DNA from: Gnetum montanum
Lineage: Eukaryota > Streptophyta > Gnetopsida > Gnetales > Gnetaceae
DNA length: 64,000 nucleotides
Direction: 5' to 3'
Assembly: GCA_015680685.1 (NCBI GenBank)
Contig: MNCI01004504.1
Span: forward strand, 727,847-791,846
Of the stretch, positions 33,707 to 45,383 are shown piece by piece (position 1 is the first letter of the stretch; every line of letters begins with the position of its first letter). Below the pieces are notes generated by a model that had not been told where the DNA came from, searched no databases, and worked only from the letters and a program-made list of their open reading frames with translations. Position numbers and translations under genes: made by a program.

Positions 33707-34740
33707 TAACTTCACCACATTGTAGATGGGCTATACAAAAAAACCAAAGAAACTCTTGGAGTCAATTCCCAAGGAAGAGTTTTAAAAATGATCGCTTATT
33801 AGATTTAAAGGCTGATTAATTAGGTGGCCAAAGAAGTAGAAGATTTGAAAAAGAAGAAGATGTAAAGGAATACAACAGGAATCCTCCATTTAGAAAAGGT
33901 AGGTGCATTTTTGCAATTTATAGGAGGAAACACTACTAGATGAAGTGGTGTAAAGGAAAACTTTGCTGATTCAAAAATTTATTACTAAAATATTGACCAA
34001 GATGGACAAAATGTGAAACTCAGATGAGAAGTTCTAAATAGTTCTCAAGATTATGAAGAAGAAGATGGAGTAGGGAAGTAGAGATAGAGACAGAAGGAGA
34101 AGGAAAGATATAGGTGGGGACTACTATCAACAGAAAGGTTAGGCTACATTGGTTGATGAGATTATCGATTCAAAAATAGATGATGACATATATAATATTT
34201 ATTAATATGAACATCCCAAGGGATGTTGTCTTATAGTGTTACATTTGTAGAAATCTAGGGTGTACATGTTTAATTCAAAATGGGTAAGAAAGCAACCACC
34301 TCTGAGATTGCCTTATCCACAAGGCAATTATAGGTAGTAGTTCCACTCACCAAAGTATTATCCAAGTGGAGCACCACCTCAACCTTAGAAGTAGTATCAT
34401 CAATAGTAAAATCTATAGTCATGGAGGATGCCATCATCATGGTAGTAATATTCTTACCATTAGACAAACTCTTATAGATATTATGTCTAGTAACCTATAT
34501 CTCCTTGAGGCTTTGTGAGCCATCCTTCTTTCTCTCATCATTATTATTCCCTAGAATATCACAGAATAACCACTCCATGAATTAAGTCTTCTTTCACTTA
34601 TCCTCCTCCGTATCCACTAACTCACCCTGCATCATCTAATATAACTCCCTTACCACCTATAGCACCTATGGAAGAGGAAATTCCATTACAACCTTAATAA
34701 CAAAATGCTATGAGGGTTGTAAACTTACAACTAGATGACC
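33707..34740 (+). pseudogene. Element B gag, 3' part
   Basis: The Gag frame of B resumes after the second GTGAG copy; TTCACCACATTGTAGATGGGCTATAC aligns with D at 38631-38656. The zinc knuckle near 34190-34220 survives only as YEHPKGCC. A Pro/Tyr-rich linker region then leads to protease. Stops are frequent. Confidence 0.75.
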
Positions 34741-34749
34741 ATATGAGTG

Positions 34750-35500
34750 GCTTTAAGCATAAGCCTCACAAATTGGCTTTCTTCAAATCAAATAGTTCAT
34801 AAAAACCCTTGCAAACATCTATGGCTACTAACCTTGCATCAAATGCTTTCAAAATTACCATTAAGCTGCCTTCAAACCAAAATTTTTCAAGTTTCATACT
34901 ATCATGTTGACTCATGCAGTAATAGATTGGATCAAGGTAGGATACATTTCTAGAAAACAATATGATCCTGGGAGGCCCCTAATCTATTTACAGATTGTAG
35001 GAAATAATCCATGCAAGGCCCTACTTGATTCAAGATCCAAGCTAAACTTAATATCTTGAGATATGTATAAAACTTGGGACCTACCTCTACTTAAGAAATG
35101 TAATATTAGATTGGATCTTGTAATTCAATCCATTACTATTCCTTTAGGATTAGTGAAGGATATTATAGCCATCATATGTGGTTGATCATATCCAATAGAT
35201 TTCCTAATAAGCCATATAGATAATTATAAAGGGAAGTTTCCTATTATCATGAGAAGGACTTGGCTTAGCAAAATTGATGCCAAGATGGAGATCAAAGACC
35301 TTTCCTTGAAAATATCCAAGGAAAATGAATTCAAAAAGCTAGAGAAGAAGAGAGTTTTATGCACCACATATAATGGCATAGGATGCCACTGCATGTAAAG
35401 GATATGGACCATGAAGAATACATTCATCACAACATGCAATAAGTATGATGAGACATCGAATATTTAAAGGTTCTTGTATGTAGCAACTATAAAACAAAAA
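34750..35500 (+). pseudogene. Element B protease
   Basis: Plus-strand reading gives MLTHAVIDWIKVG, then CKALLDSRSKLNLIS, then ITIPLGLVKDI, then FPIIMRRTWLSKIDAKM. It matches D protease residue by residue. The active-site motif DLG of D reads DSR here, and the GR of the flap-side motif is RR. Confidence 0.8.
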
Positions 35501-35789
35501 TATACCTAGTGATTGATAACAAATAGTAACTCTAAGTCAAAAATATGAATGAAACTAGTGGAGCTTCTCATAAGTGCTTATGTTGATAACATGAATGAGC
35601 TAGAGTAGATTCATGAGCAACTCTCTGACAAAAATACAAAAATGAATTGGGAGGAGTTAAAAATACTTGATCATTTTAAGTAGGAGCCCCTTGAACTCAA
35701 GGCTTTACTGACAACATTAAAATATCATTTTCTTGATAATGATAAGCTAGTGATTATTAATGCCAATATTACCAAGGAATAAAAAAAAT

Positions 35790-36188
35790 AAGTTACTAAA
35801 AGTTGTGAACAAATGGTCAATAGTGTTTTCTTGGCCATATCATGAGTTAACATGCATAGATCCATGCATATGCTAGCACCAAATCTATACAGACTCGTCT
35901 ATCTAGCTAAGGAGGCAATTGTAGAGGTGATTGAATTTAAAATTTAAGCAAGTTAAACATGAAGTGAAGCAACTTATTAAGATGGGATTCATCTATCCTA
36001 TAGTAGATATTGAGTGGGTGATTCCACTTGTGATTGTATTGAAGAAAGAAGAAAAATGAAGAGTCTATATAGACTTTAGGCTGTTGAATATGACAACATT
36101 CAAAGATCACTTTCCATTGCTGGTTGTGGACCAAGTCTTAGAAAAAATTATAGGACATAATTACTATAGTTTTCTAGATAGTTATAGT
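35790..36188 (+). pseudogene. Element B reverse transcriptase, 5' part
   Basis: The string QLIKMGFIYPIVDIEWVIPL continues into VYIDFRLLNMTTFKDHFPLL and YYSFLDSYS, the fingers and first palm motif of RT. It is cut by element D at 36189; ATAGT at 36184-36188 is the left target duplication. RT continues at 46043. Confidence 0.8.
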
Positions 36189-36190
36189 TG

Positions 36191-36364
36191 ATGAAGTGGT
36201 TACTTTAATTATTAGAGTAGTTATTATTAGAGTGGTTACTCTAATAATTAGAGTTGTTATTATTGGAGTGATTACTCTAATTATTAGAGCAGTTACTCTA
36301 ATAATTAGAGTGGTTATTATTGGAGTAGTTATTCTAATTATTAGAACGGTTACTCTAATTATTA
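36191..36364 (+). repeat. Palindromic 21/15-bp repeat array in the D 5' LTR
   Basis: Nine units of two kinds alternate: 21 bp (GTGGTTACTCTAATTATTAGA) and 15 bp (GTGGTTATTATTGGA). The core CTCTAATTATTAGAG is nearly self-complementary. All units are multiples of three, which gives chance open frames on both strands. The 3' LTR has only six units. Confidence 0.9.
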
Positions 36365-36383
36365 GCGTAGTTGCTCCCAAGTC

Positions 36384-36391
36384 TATAAATA
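36384..36391 (+). promoter_or_regulatory. Element D LTR TATA box
   Basis: TATAAATA lies directly after the repeat array. The matching TATAAAT in the 3' LTR is at 45522-45528. Confidence 0.65.
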
Positions 36392-37143
36392 CAGTGCCTA
36401 GGCACACAATTAAGAGGGAGTCTTGTAGCAGTCAAGTAGAAAAACTCTTATAGTCTATTTGAAGGTTAGAGTATTTTCCAAGTGCCCATAGCAGGAGGTC
36501 GAAGTGTGGACGGATCTTTATTCAAGCATTGTGTACCTGAGCACACCTTGTATATGGCAATAAAGACGAGCTCTTTGATTCATCCTTGCAGCACTTGAGA
36601 TTTTTTTTCTTACACATTTCTTTTGTTTTATTTTCTTATGCATCTATTTTATTTTATGCACTTTACATTTCTGTTATTAGCATAGCAATTCATTTTCATC
36701 AATTAATAAAATCGTTAAATTACATAAGCATGACCACTTCAAGCATGCGTGTAATGCTTGGTAACTGGTAACGATTAGCATTGGGTAATCCCAATAGTGT
36801 TGCACTGGTTCAGGATGTGTACGACAAGTGGGAACGGATGTTGGTGTTAGGATTAGTTAGAACTTAGTTAATGAGTAGTTAAGTTAAATTAGTCACTTAG
36901 TTACCTCTCTCCTTCCCTACTAGTGCAGGACATAAAAACATAAAAGCTATAAAAATCATATGCCTCAAGCTTACTTAACCATACAATCATAACATACAGG
37001 TAAGCTTTGGAATACAATGATCAACCAACCCGTCCTTGTTCCACAAGGGCGCATAAGCACTTATCCCTTGGAATTTGACTAGCTCATGCGTGAAACACTC
37101 GTATTCATATGCTTGAGCATAGGGGTACCTCGCCACTGATCAT

Positions 37144-37161
37144 TGGTGCTAGTGTCGAGGA
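37144..37161 (+). other. Element D primer binding site (tRNA-Asp type)
   Basis: TGGTGCTAGTGTCGAGGA matches the Athila tRNA-Asp site at 13 of 18 positions. It lies one T after the LTR. Confidence 0.8.
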
Positions 37162-37278
37162 CCTAGTTGTTTGTGCGCTAACTAAAACATAGGAAATCAT
37201 TTACATCATTGGAATGAACCCTTAGGGTTGGTTGAGAAAATAATAAATAAGAATACATTGCACAATGAATAGACAAGT

Positions 37279-39800
37279 ATGTCTCCTTCTTCGTGCAAAA
37301 GTGCCTCACTACCTAGGTCTGAAACACGAAACAGTCAGCGGCGTAATACACATGACGTTGATCCGCTAGTCCATCAACAAGTTCAAGTGGTATATATTCA
37401 TCCTGATGAGTATATACCAGACTTCACCTTTATCCTCCATCAAGATGAACAACTGAGTTGGTGAGACTTAGAAGGTAACATAGTATTACCTCTCAATCGT
37501 TCAGTCCCGAGCATGCTCCTACGTGCTCTCACATGAATTGGCATGCCACACTTACACATAGAATATGTTGTGTAAGATAATGACTTGAGAGAATACCATC
37601 CCATAGAGGCACACCATCAAAGGGACTTGCAACGGGAGAGACATCATAAGTCTTTGAAGGGTAAGTGGTCCCAGGATGCCCCACATGTCTTAAGTGAAAA
37701 TGAGGGTGGTGAACCTACCTGAGGTAGTCACTGACACAACGATGTTCCTCCCCTTGACTTTGGCCAAGGGGTTGTGTATCAAGACCTTCATTCCACTATT
37801 CATAACCTAGGTTCTGATACCCATGGACATAAAGGATCCAAAAAAAAGGATACAAACTCATGATAAAGGTGGACATTCTAATCGCAATCGCGATTGGGGC
37901 TGAGATAGCAGATGAGAAGGTAGCAGACACCATCATGGTGACAGTTCTCCTTCTTATTCACCTTAATCATCTCCTTCACCCTCTCCTTCAATATCCAGAC
38001 GTGATCATAAAGAAAAAGACCATGGGGATAAAGGTAGGCAAAGTGGAAGTCATAGGTGAAATAACCAGGAAAGGGGATGAGGGCACTCTAGAGAATCAAA
38101 ACATAAAAGAAGGGAGAGTAGGGAACAACGTAGGCATCATAGATGCCATGGACGAGATGATCACGATGAACCGCTATTTGCTACTCGAAGTATGTTAGAC
38201 ATAACTAAGGCTGTTAGAATTCCAAGAAGGCACCAGAAAGATAGGAGGATCAAGAGATTAGATATGAACAACATCCCACGAATTGAAGGGGGATACAATG
38301 TTGATCCTTAGAATCATTTACAAGCATTCCATGATGCAAGTGCCTTATAGACCATAGAGAACAAATGGAAAAAACTTAAGTTGTTCTTACGGACATTAGT
38401 TAGAGAAGCAGAAAGCTGGTATTGGTCTTTACAACTGGAATCCATTCATAGCTGGAGTACTATGTTAGAACTATTTAATGATAAGTACTAAATGTACTCT
38501 CGAGTGTCTAACTTGCGAAAGCAAATCTAAGGCTAGAAACAAGGAGGACATGGACCCTTGGATGTTGCCATGGGCTAATACTATGCACTGTTACATCATT
38601 GTCCTGGCCATGATTATTCACAAAGGGATCAACTGCACCATTTCGTGGATGGGCTTAGGCATGAAATGAGAAGAACCCTTAGGACTTATGCCCAAGGGAG
38701 ACTAGTCGAGCTTAGGTCCCATCAAATTCAAAGACTATTGGAGCAAGTTGCTAAGGAAGAAGGTGAGCTATGGAAGAGAGAAAGTGCAGAAAAGTATAAC
38801 TGAGATCCTTCCCTTCGGAAGAGGGGAGTAAGATTTTATGAGGATGAAGAAGAGTCACCACTCGAAGAGATGGTAAATAGGAAAACTTTGCCTATCCAAA
38901 AGATGACATCAGAAGTTTTGGTAAAAGTAGACCAAATGTGGGATTCCCTAGATAATAGATTTCAAACTGTTCTTAAAATAGTAGAAGAGTCTAGAGAGCA
39001 AGGTAGTGAGAAAAGAAAAAAGAAAGAGGTTGAACATGCATGTAGCAAGGGTAAGGGCAAAGTTTCCATCATTGAAGAGGTTGTGGATTCAGAAATAAAC
39101 AATGATAGTGGATGTGAGATATGTCAATATGACCATCCTAAGTAATGTTACCTTGTTATCTCACATCTACAGGAGTTTGGGGTGTATGCACTTAACCCAT
39201 GATTAAAAAAAAAAGGCAAACACCCTGAAGGTTACCTTATCCTCAAGGTAACCCAAGGTAGTTCCACCAACCCTTAACATCATATCCCATTGGAACTCCA
39301 CCACAACCGATTGAGCAATATCAACAGTAGCAACATCCACAATCATGGGAATGCACCACCAAGGCAATATTATCCTTACCAGCAACCTGACCCATATGGA
39401 TATTACATGTAGTAGCCAATCTTTCCACATGACTCTACTGGTCATGTCACTCCTCAACCTCACTACCAAGCCTGCAAGTATTATGGGTCTCCCTCTTCTA
39501 GAAGTAATATTTTGCAAGCATATCATCCTTCTCATTTGGCTGCATCTCTTTCACCAATAGCTCCACTACCACCTACTCTCGCAATGCAAGGTGAAATCCC
39601 TACCTAGCCGCAGCAACGTAACACCATGAGGGCTATTAACTCTCAACCTACTATTGGTTCCAACAACTACATGAAGAAAAGAACTTTCTTTAAATCAACA
39701 GTCCAACCAAGCCCTTGCAATCACAAGTAGCTAATTCCTTAGATACCTCACTATCAATCAAAACTTTAGAGCCCCCTTCAACCTAATCACCGCACTTAAC
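37279..39800 (+). pseudogene. Element D gag
   Basis: The ATG at 37279 begins MSPSSCKSASLP; VVYIHPDEYIPDFTFILHQDE follows. A charged His/Asp/Arg-rich stretch (about 37640-38160) precedes the Gag core at 38260-38700, with LFLRTLVREAESWYWSLQLESI-like sequence and YAQGRLVELRSHQIQRLLEQ. A zinc knuckle at about 39112-39150 reads CEICQYDHPK, a stop, then CY. A Pro/Tyr/His-rich linker runs from 39230 to 39800. Gag forms the particle that packages element RNA. Roughly a dozen stops or shifts are present. Confidence 0.85.
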
Positions 39801-40440
39801 GCATACAGTCATGCTAACACATGTCATCATCGATTGGATCAAAGCTGGCCACCTTCCTAGGAAATTCTCCAATCTTGGGAGTCCTCTGATATACTTAAAA
39901 ATTGCTAGAAATGCATCATGCAAGGCTCTTTTGGATTTAGGTTCCAGTGTCAACTTGATTTCTCAAGAAATCTACAAGACTTGGAACCTGCCTCCATTGA
40001 AAAAGAGCAACATCCATCTAGAGTTGGTGGACCAGTCCATCACTGTTCCATTGGGATTGGTGAAAGACATTGTTATCACTATTTGTGGGTGGTTGTACCC
40101 TACTGAATTTCTAGTTATTTAAGTAAAAAATAGTAAGGGGGACTTCCCAATCATAATGGGAAGAGCATGGCTAAGCACCATCAACACACGCCTAGGAATC
40201 TGTGATCTTTCCCTAGAAATATCAAAGGAAAATACATTTGGAAAGATCAAGAAGAAGAAAGTTTTGTGCATTGCATACAATGACATAGAGTGTAATTGCA
40301 TGTCGAGATCATGGTTTGTGCAAATTTTAGCATTTCCTACATGCAATCAATGTGCACAAGTGAGTAACATACAAAGATGCCTATATGCAGTAGCCACACG
40401 ATATGAAGACACCTAGTGGTTGATAGCAGATTAAGAAAGT
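39800..40440 (+). pseudogene. Element D protease
   Basis: The frame 39811-40122 continues at 40156. It shows ALLDLGSSVNLISQEIYKTW (catalytic Asp codon 39934-39936), ITVPLGLVKDIVITICGW and FPIIMGRAWLSTINTRLGI. The DLG motif instead of DTG/DSG is usual for Athila proteases. One stop splits the domain. Confidence 0.87.
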
Positions 40441-40556
40441 AGTTTACTCATATGCATAGAACCAACTAAGGGTTTGACTGTGCTTACATCGATAACATAG
40501 ATGCATTAGAGTAAGTCCAGTGCCAACTTTCAAGTCTTAACCTTGAAATTATCAAT

Positions 40557-41475
40557 TTGGGGAAGTTGGAAATCCTTTTGAAATTTAAGTGGGAGCCCCT
40601 CATGCTGAAACCATTGTCCATCGGTATGGAATACACGTTCCTTAAAAACAAAAAATCAATAATTATTAATGCTAAGCTTGCTCCTCAACAGAAAGAAGAA
40701 CTACTAAAGGTAATAAATAAATGGTCAAAAGCCTTCACTTGGTCATATTCCGAATTAACTAGAATAGATCGTAAGATATGCCAACATAGAATTCACACTG
40801 ACCCCGTCATGAAGCCTCGAAGACAACCATAGAGGCGATTGAACCCTAAGCTGAAGCAAGTAGTTAAGAAAGAAATCGAATAACTTCTCAAGGCTGGGTT
40901 CATATACCCCATTGCTGATAGTGAATGGGTTAGCCCCTTAGTTATTGTGCCTAAAAATTGAGGCAAATGGAGGGTGTACATAGATTTCAGGCTACTAAAT
41001 ATGGTAACATTCGAATACCACTTTCGATTTCCATTTGTTGACCAAGTCTTAGACACCATTGCTGGGCATTGCTATTATAGTTTTTTGGATGGATATAGCG
41101 AATATAACCAAATACAAATAGCCCTAGAAGACCAAGCAAAGACTATGTTCACCATTCCTTGGGGAATGTTCACATACAAATAGATTTCGTTTGGCTTATG
41201 CACTGCCCCTGCAACATTTCAATGACTAGTTCTAAGCATATTCAAACAGCAGATAGGGAATGTCATGGAGGTCTTTATGGACGACTTCTCCACTTATGGA
41301 GCAAACTTTGATCAAGCCTTGGACCAGTTGGAGCAAGTATTAAAAAGATGTGTAGAAACCAATTTGAGGCTTAACTGCCATTTGATGGTCCAAGAAGGCA
41401 TAGTACTAGGGCACAAAATATCACACACAGGGATAGAGGTAGACCTAGAGAAAATCAAAATTATCTAAGTAATTA
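40557..41475 (+). pseudogene. Element D reverse transcriptase
   Basis: Frames 40557-40832, 40974-41183 and 41265-41468 give the complete RT order. The segments are WSYSELTRIDRKICQHRI, WRVYIDFRLLN, HCYYSFLDGYSEYNQIQIA, FGLCTAPATFQ, VFMDDFSTYG (FMDD at 41274-41285, intact) and GIVLGHKISHTGIEVD. At least five stops block translation. The string is closest in layout to Athila RT. Confidence 0.9.
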
Positions 41476-41479
41476 CCTG

Positions 41480-42075
41480 TCAATCGAAAATTTTCAAAGA
41501 TATTTGGTCATTTCTTGTACATACTGGCTACTATAGGAGATTTATTGAGAAATTTTCAAAGGTTGCCAAACCATTGGTAGAATTAACAAAAAAGGACGTA
41601 CCTTTTGAGTGGACTAGGGAATGCAAATTAGCTTTCCAAACTCTGAAATAGAAGCTAGTAGAAACGCCCATTCTACAAGCTCCTAACTGGTCCAAACCAT
41701 TCCATATTATGACTAACACGTCCAGCTATGCCTTAGGAGCTTTACTTATATAGTTAGATAACCAGAAGCATCCTTACTACATCCACTGTGCAAGTAGAAG
41801 TATCATTGGTGCACAACATAACTACACTACCACAGAGAAAGAATTAATGACTGTAGTGTTTGCACTAGAAAAGTTTAGACACTATGTATTGGGATATAAA
41901 GTATATAAACATACAGATCATAGTGTAATCTGGTTCCTCATGAATAATCCAATGGTAAACCCTCGTATCATATGATGGCTTGTAATCCTACAAGAGTTTG
42001 ATTTAACGATGATCGATCGCAAGTTCACTGAGAATGTAGTTGTTGATCATTTATCTCGATTGCGATGGGACAACA
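41480..42075 (+). pseudogene. Element D RNase H
   Basis: The pieces VAKPLVELTKKDVPFEWT, then TNTSSYALGALL, then QKHPYYIHCASRSIIGAQHN, then KELMTVVFALEKFRHYVLGY and HTDHSVIWFLMNN match Ty3 RNase H. The first catalytic Asp (DASxxA) is Asn, while the later Glu and Asp are kept. A stop after LGALLI interrupts the frame. Confidence 0.87.
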
Positions 42076-42079
42076 AAGA

Positions 42080-43395
42080 GGATGAGTATCCAATTTCTGA
42101 TCATTTCCTTGATCAATTCCTCTTTGCTAGTGTGGTGAATAATCAATCACCCATGAAGAAAAATTGGTACAGTAGCATTCTTACCTATCTCCTTACCCAA
42201 CAAACACCACAAGAGTTAAACCTTAAGAAGATACAACAGTTTCTTCACCGAGCCAAATACTTTATAGAGATTAATGGGTAACTTTACAAAGTTTGTCTCG
42301 ATGGCTTGGTTCGATGGTGTGTTCCTGATATATATCAACTGCGAGTTCTCCAAGATGCTTATGAGGGTCCTTGTGGGGGTCATTATGCTAGGAGATGAAT
42401 GACCATCAAGATCCTGCTTGCAGGATATTATTAGCCTACATTATTTCGGAACACCCATCATTTCATCCAATCTTGTAAGCACTGTCAACATGATGGGGAA
42501 ATGACTACTAGAATGGAGGGTTCACAACAATGGATTTAACCATTAGAACCCTTAGACATTTGGGAAATTGATTTTATGGGGCCGATTACACCAATGTCTA
42601 ATGGAAAAGCCTATATTAGTGTTGCCATTGATTACCTAACAAAATGGGTCAAGGTAGCTACTATTAAAGATTGTACATCATCTACAGTTGCACGATTTAT
42701 TCAACAACAAATCATAAATAGGTTTGGTATGCCATGTGCACTTATTTTAGATAATGATACACACTTCACAGGTGTAACTTTTTGGAAATTAATGCAATGG
42801 TTAGGGCTTGAGCATAAATTGACTACACCATACAACCCCCAAGTGAACGGTCAAGCAAAAGTCACCAACATAGAGATTACGAAGATATTGATAAGAATAA
42901 TTAGCAAGTTTAGGCAAGACTAGAGCACTAAACTAAATGATGCTCTTTGGGCATTCTGCTCCACATGGAAACTCCCTACAGGCTACTCTCCCTATGAGTT
43001 AGTGGATAGTAAATTACCAATGCTTCCCATTCAAATTAAGCTCCATACACTATCCATGGCATGTGACCTCAACCTTGACCTCGACCTAGCACAGAAACAA
43101 TGGTTAGTGACATTTAACTTGCTAGATGAAAATCGATTAGCTGCCCTATCATCTAATGAATTGCACAAGGTCTTCAATAAATAATTTCATGCCCTAAGAA
43201 TTAGGAAAGTTAAATATCAGCGAGGAGATAATGTTCTCTACTGGAATCCCACACATGTGGTACAACATACTAAATTTCAAACACTATGGTAAGGACCATA
43301 TATTATTTATGCAACTTTTCCTTTAGGGGCCATGAAAATATACAAACTTGAGAGCTTGGATAAGAAAATTTTGGTCAACATGCAATAAACCAAAC
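42080..43395 (+). pseudogene. Element D integrase
   Basis: The zinc-binding part is recognisable (GGHYARR ... SCKHCQHDGE). The core has catalytic Asp 1 at 42570-42572 (IDFMGP) and Asp 2 at 42750-42752 (DNDTHF). The position 36 codons later (42858-42860) is Lys, AAA, in NGQAKVTN, where active enzymes have Glu. The C-terminal part (YQRGDNVLYWN) and the pol end near 43390 follow. Stops occur after HYARR and elsewhere. Confidence 0.88.
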
Positions 43396-45383
43396 CTTTC
43401 CAAGAGCTTAGGATAGCTAGTACACATGCTACCTCTATTAATGGACAACCCTACTCACTATTTCGGATCTCCTCCTTCCAACTTAGTCGTGGAGGAGATG
43501 TCCACCTATGCTAACCATTCTAGGTCCTTAGTTTTTTTTTTGAATTTTTGTTTTACACATTTTTTGTTTTACACATTCTTTCAACTTTTCTTATTTTTTT
43601 TTACATCATCATTCATGTTTTTACTGTTTCTTTGTTTGCTTGATTTACTTTTATTTGTCATCTAATAAGTGCTCATGATGGTGGATTGAATTATATCATA
43701 TTGATTGTTAATGTTTGGCTTTTACCTTTGAATTATGATGCTAATATTAAGGTATGGTTCTTTTGGTAAAAGAGGCAATGAATCCACGCCGTCCACTTAT
43801 CCATACAACTCTATGATCTCCTTTGGCTTGGAATTGTATAGTCCCATTTTTCTAAGTAAACTTGTTAATGAATTGGTGGCTAGGTATTTTTCAAACCAAG
43901 GAAAGACTCAAAGGATGAAAAGGATGTGACTTCAAGGGGATTTGGTGCATTTGTGCCACCCATTCTCTTGGGTGCTTAGATGATTTTTTGTAAGTTTTCC
44001 ACCATTCCGACATTGTTTAGAAATTAGGAAGCTGAGTGAATAAAAATAAGTCTTTGCATGGTGTGGTTTTCATGCAAAAAAAGAAAAGAAAGTGATAATT
44101 CAAAGCACACCCCTTAGACATAATAAAGCAATATGGGCTATAAGCACTGGTTATGGAATTGGAAAGACATGTTATCCATGCCTGAAGGTTTCCTCTAACT
44201 AAGGCCCTTTCTCACTTGCTTCTCCATCTCGCTTTCCTTGGAACGATGATGACTCTTTGTGGAAGAATTCTTGTTGCTTCAAGAGGATGGATTGGCCAAG
44301 TGTATTGATGTGAGGTCGTTGAATGTGGTTGGTTTGATTCTGGATTTGGAATGAGTTCTACTCAGTTATCTTAACCATGAAATACATAAGGGGCTTTACA
44401 CAACCTTGTTCTTGGGATTCCATTCCATTCGCTCCTCTCCATATTTGTTCCCATTTTCCACCTCATTGCCAGTTTTATCATTAGTTCATTCTGGGTTGAT
44501 GCATTATTTTTCTTTGGTGAATTCTTATGGGTAAGTTTTTAACTTTTGTTTCCAAATGACATTCCTAGAGCCTACGGACTCTTGGATATGTGGATTTGTC
44601 AAGGCATAAAGGGCATGAGCCTACTTTGGGGAGGATCCATTGGCATTTCCTTTTGGTGAAATTGTTAACTTCTTTCCCTTAAACATTTCCTACAACCAAT
44701 CATTTCTTGTTTCATCCCCATCCATGACATCCATTTTATTGGCGTTTCCATTGATATTTTTTCATATTTCTTATTCCTCATGTTTTTTCATCTTATAGCT
44801 ACTGGAGGTTCGCTCTTAGTCGTGGGGGCCCTAGCACAAATTTTTCAATTTTTTCCATTTTACTAATTGCCTAACCCCTACACCTTAGGTAGTTGCTAGT
44901 GATAAATCTCTGAACTAGTTTCTGCCATAACCTCAACTCAGCCAGTGTGCTTCATATCAAGGCAAGATATCAACTGCGTTGTGGATTATCTATCCTTGCT
45001 CATTTGTAACTATGTTGTATGTGTAGATAGCGATCATACAAAAAATGGACTGGGCTTAGAGGAAGCACTCAGGATGGACCGAAACTAGAGCATTTACAAT
45101 GAAAGGTGCAATCTTGACATTGCTGGAAACATGCTTTATCTTCTCTCTCTCTCTTCTTTTTCTCTTCAAGCTTCCAAATAAAGGATTAGATGTCATTTAT
45201 GTACGAGTGTTCACCATAATGGTCATGAACACTAATGTTGTAATATGCTTATTGATCCACTCACTGGGCATGTTGAGTTTGTCATCCCATGTTACTATCA
45301 GTTGTCAATTATTCAATAATCCCATACCTTCCCAATATTTTGCAAGGAACTCAAGGACAAGTTTTCATTCAGTCGTGGGGGTA
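43396..45383 (+). other. Element D 3' untranslated region and polypurine tract
   Basis: No gene is seen. The block 44058-44165 is shared with B and C. The region ends in TTTTCATTCAGTCGTGGGGGTA (45362-45383), the same polypurine context as in C. A long T-rich stretch lies at 43530-43640. Confidence 0.7.

Larger units (their letters stand above)
36189..37142 (+). repeat. Element D 5' LTR
   Basis: The LTR is 954 bp, TGATGAAGTGG...CCACTGATCA. It opens with an array of palindromic 21/15-bp units (listed separately), followed by TATAAATA (36384-36391) and an AATAAA signal (36559-36564), which set a plausible transcription start and polyadenylation region. Confidence 0.92.

Noticed and set aside
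36174-36453. Two overlapping open frames on opposite strands, rich in Ile/Val/Thr/Leu, looking like membrane proteins
   Set aside because: They arise from palindromic LTR units whose lengths are multiples of three, so both strands stay open. The same frame recurs in the other LTR (45289-45591).
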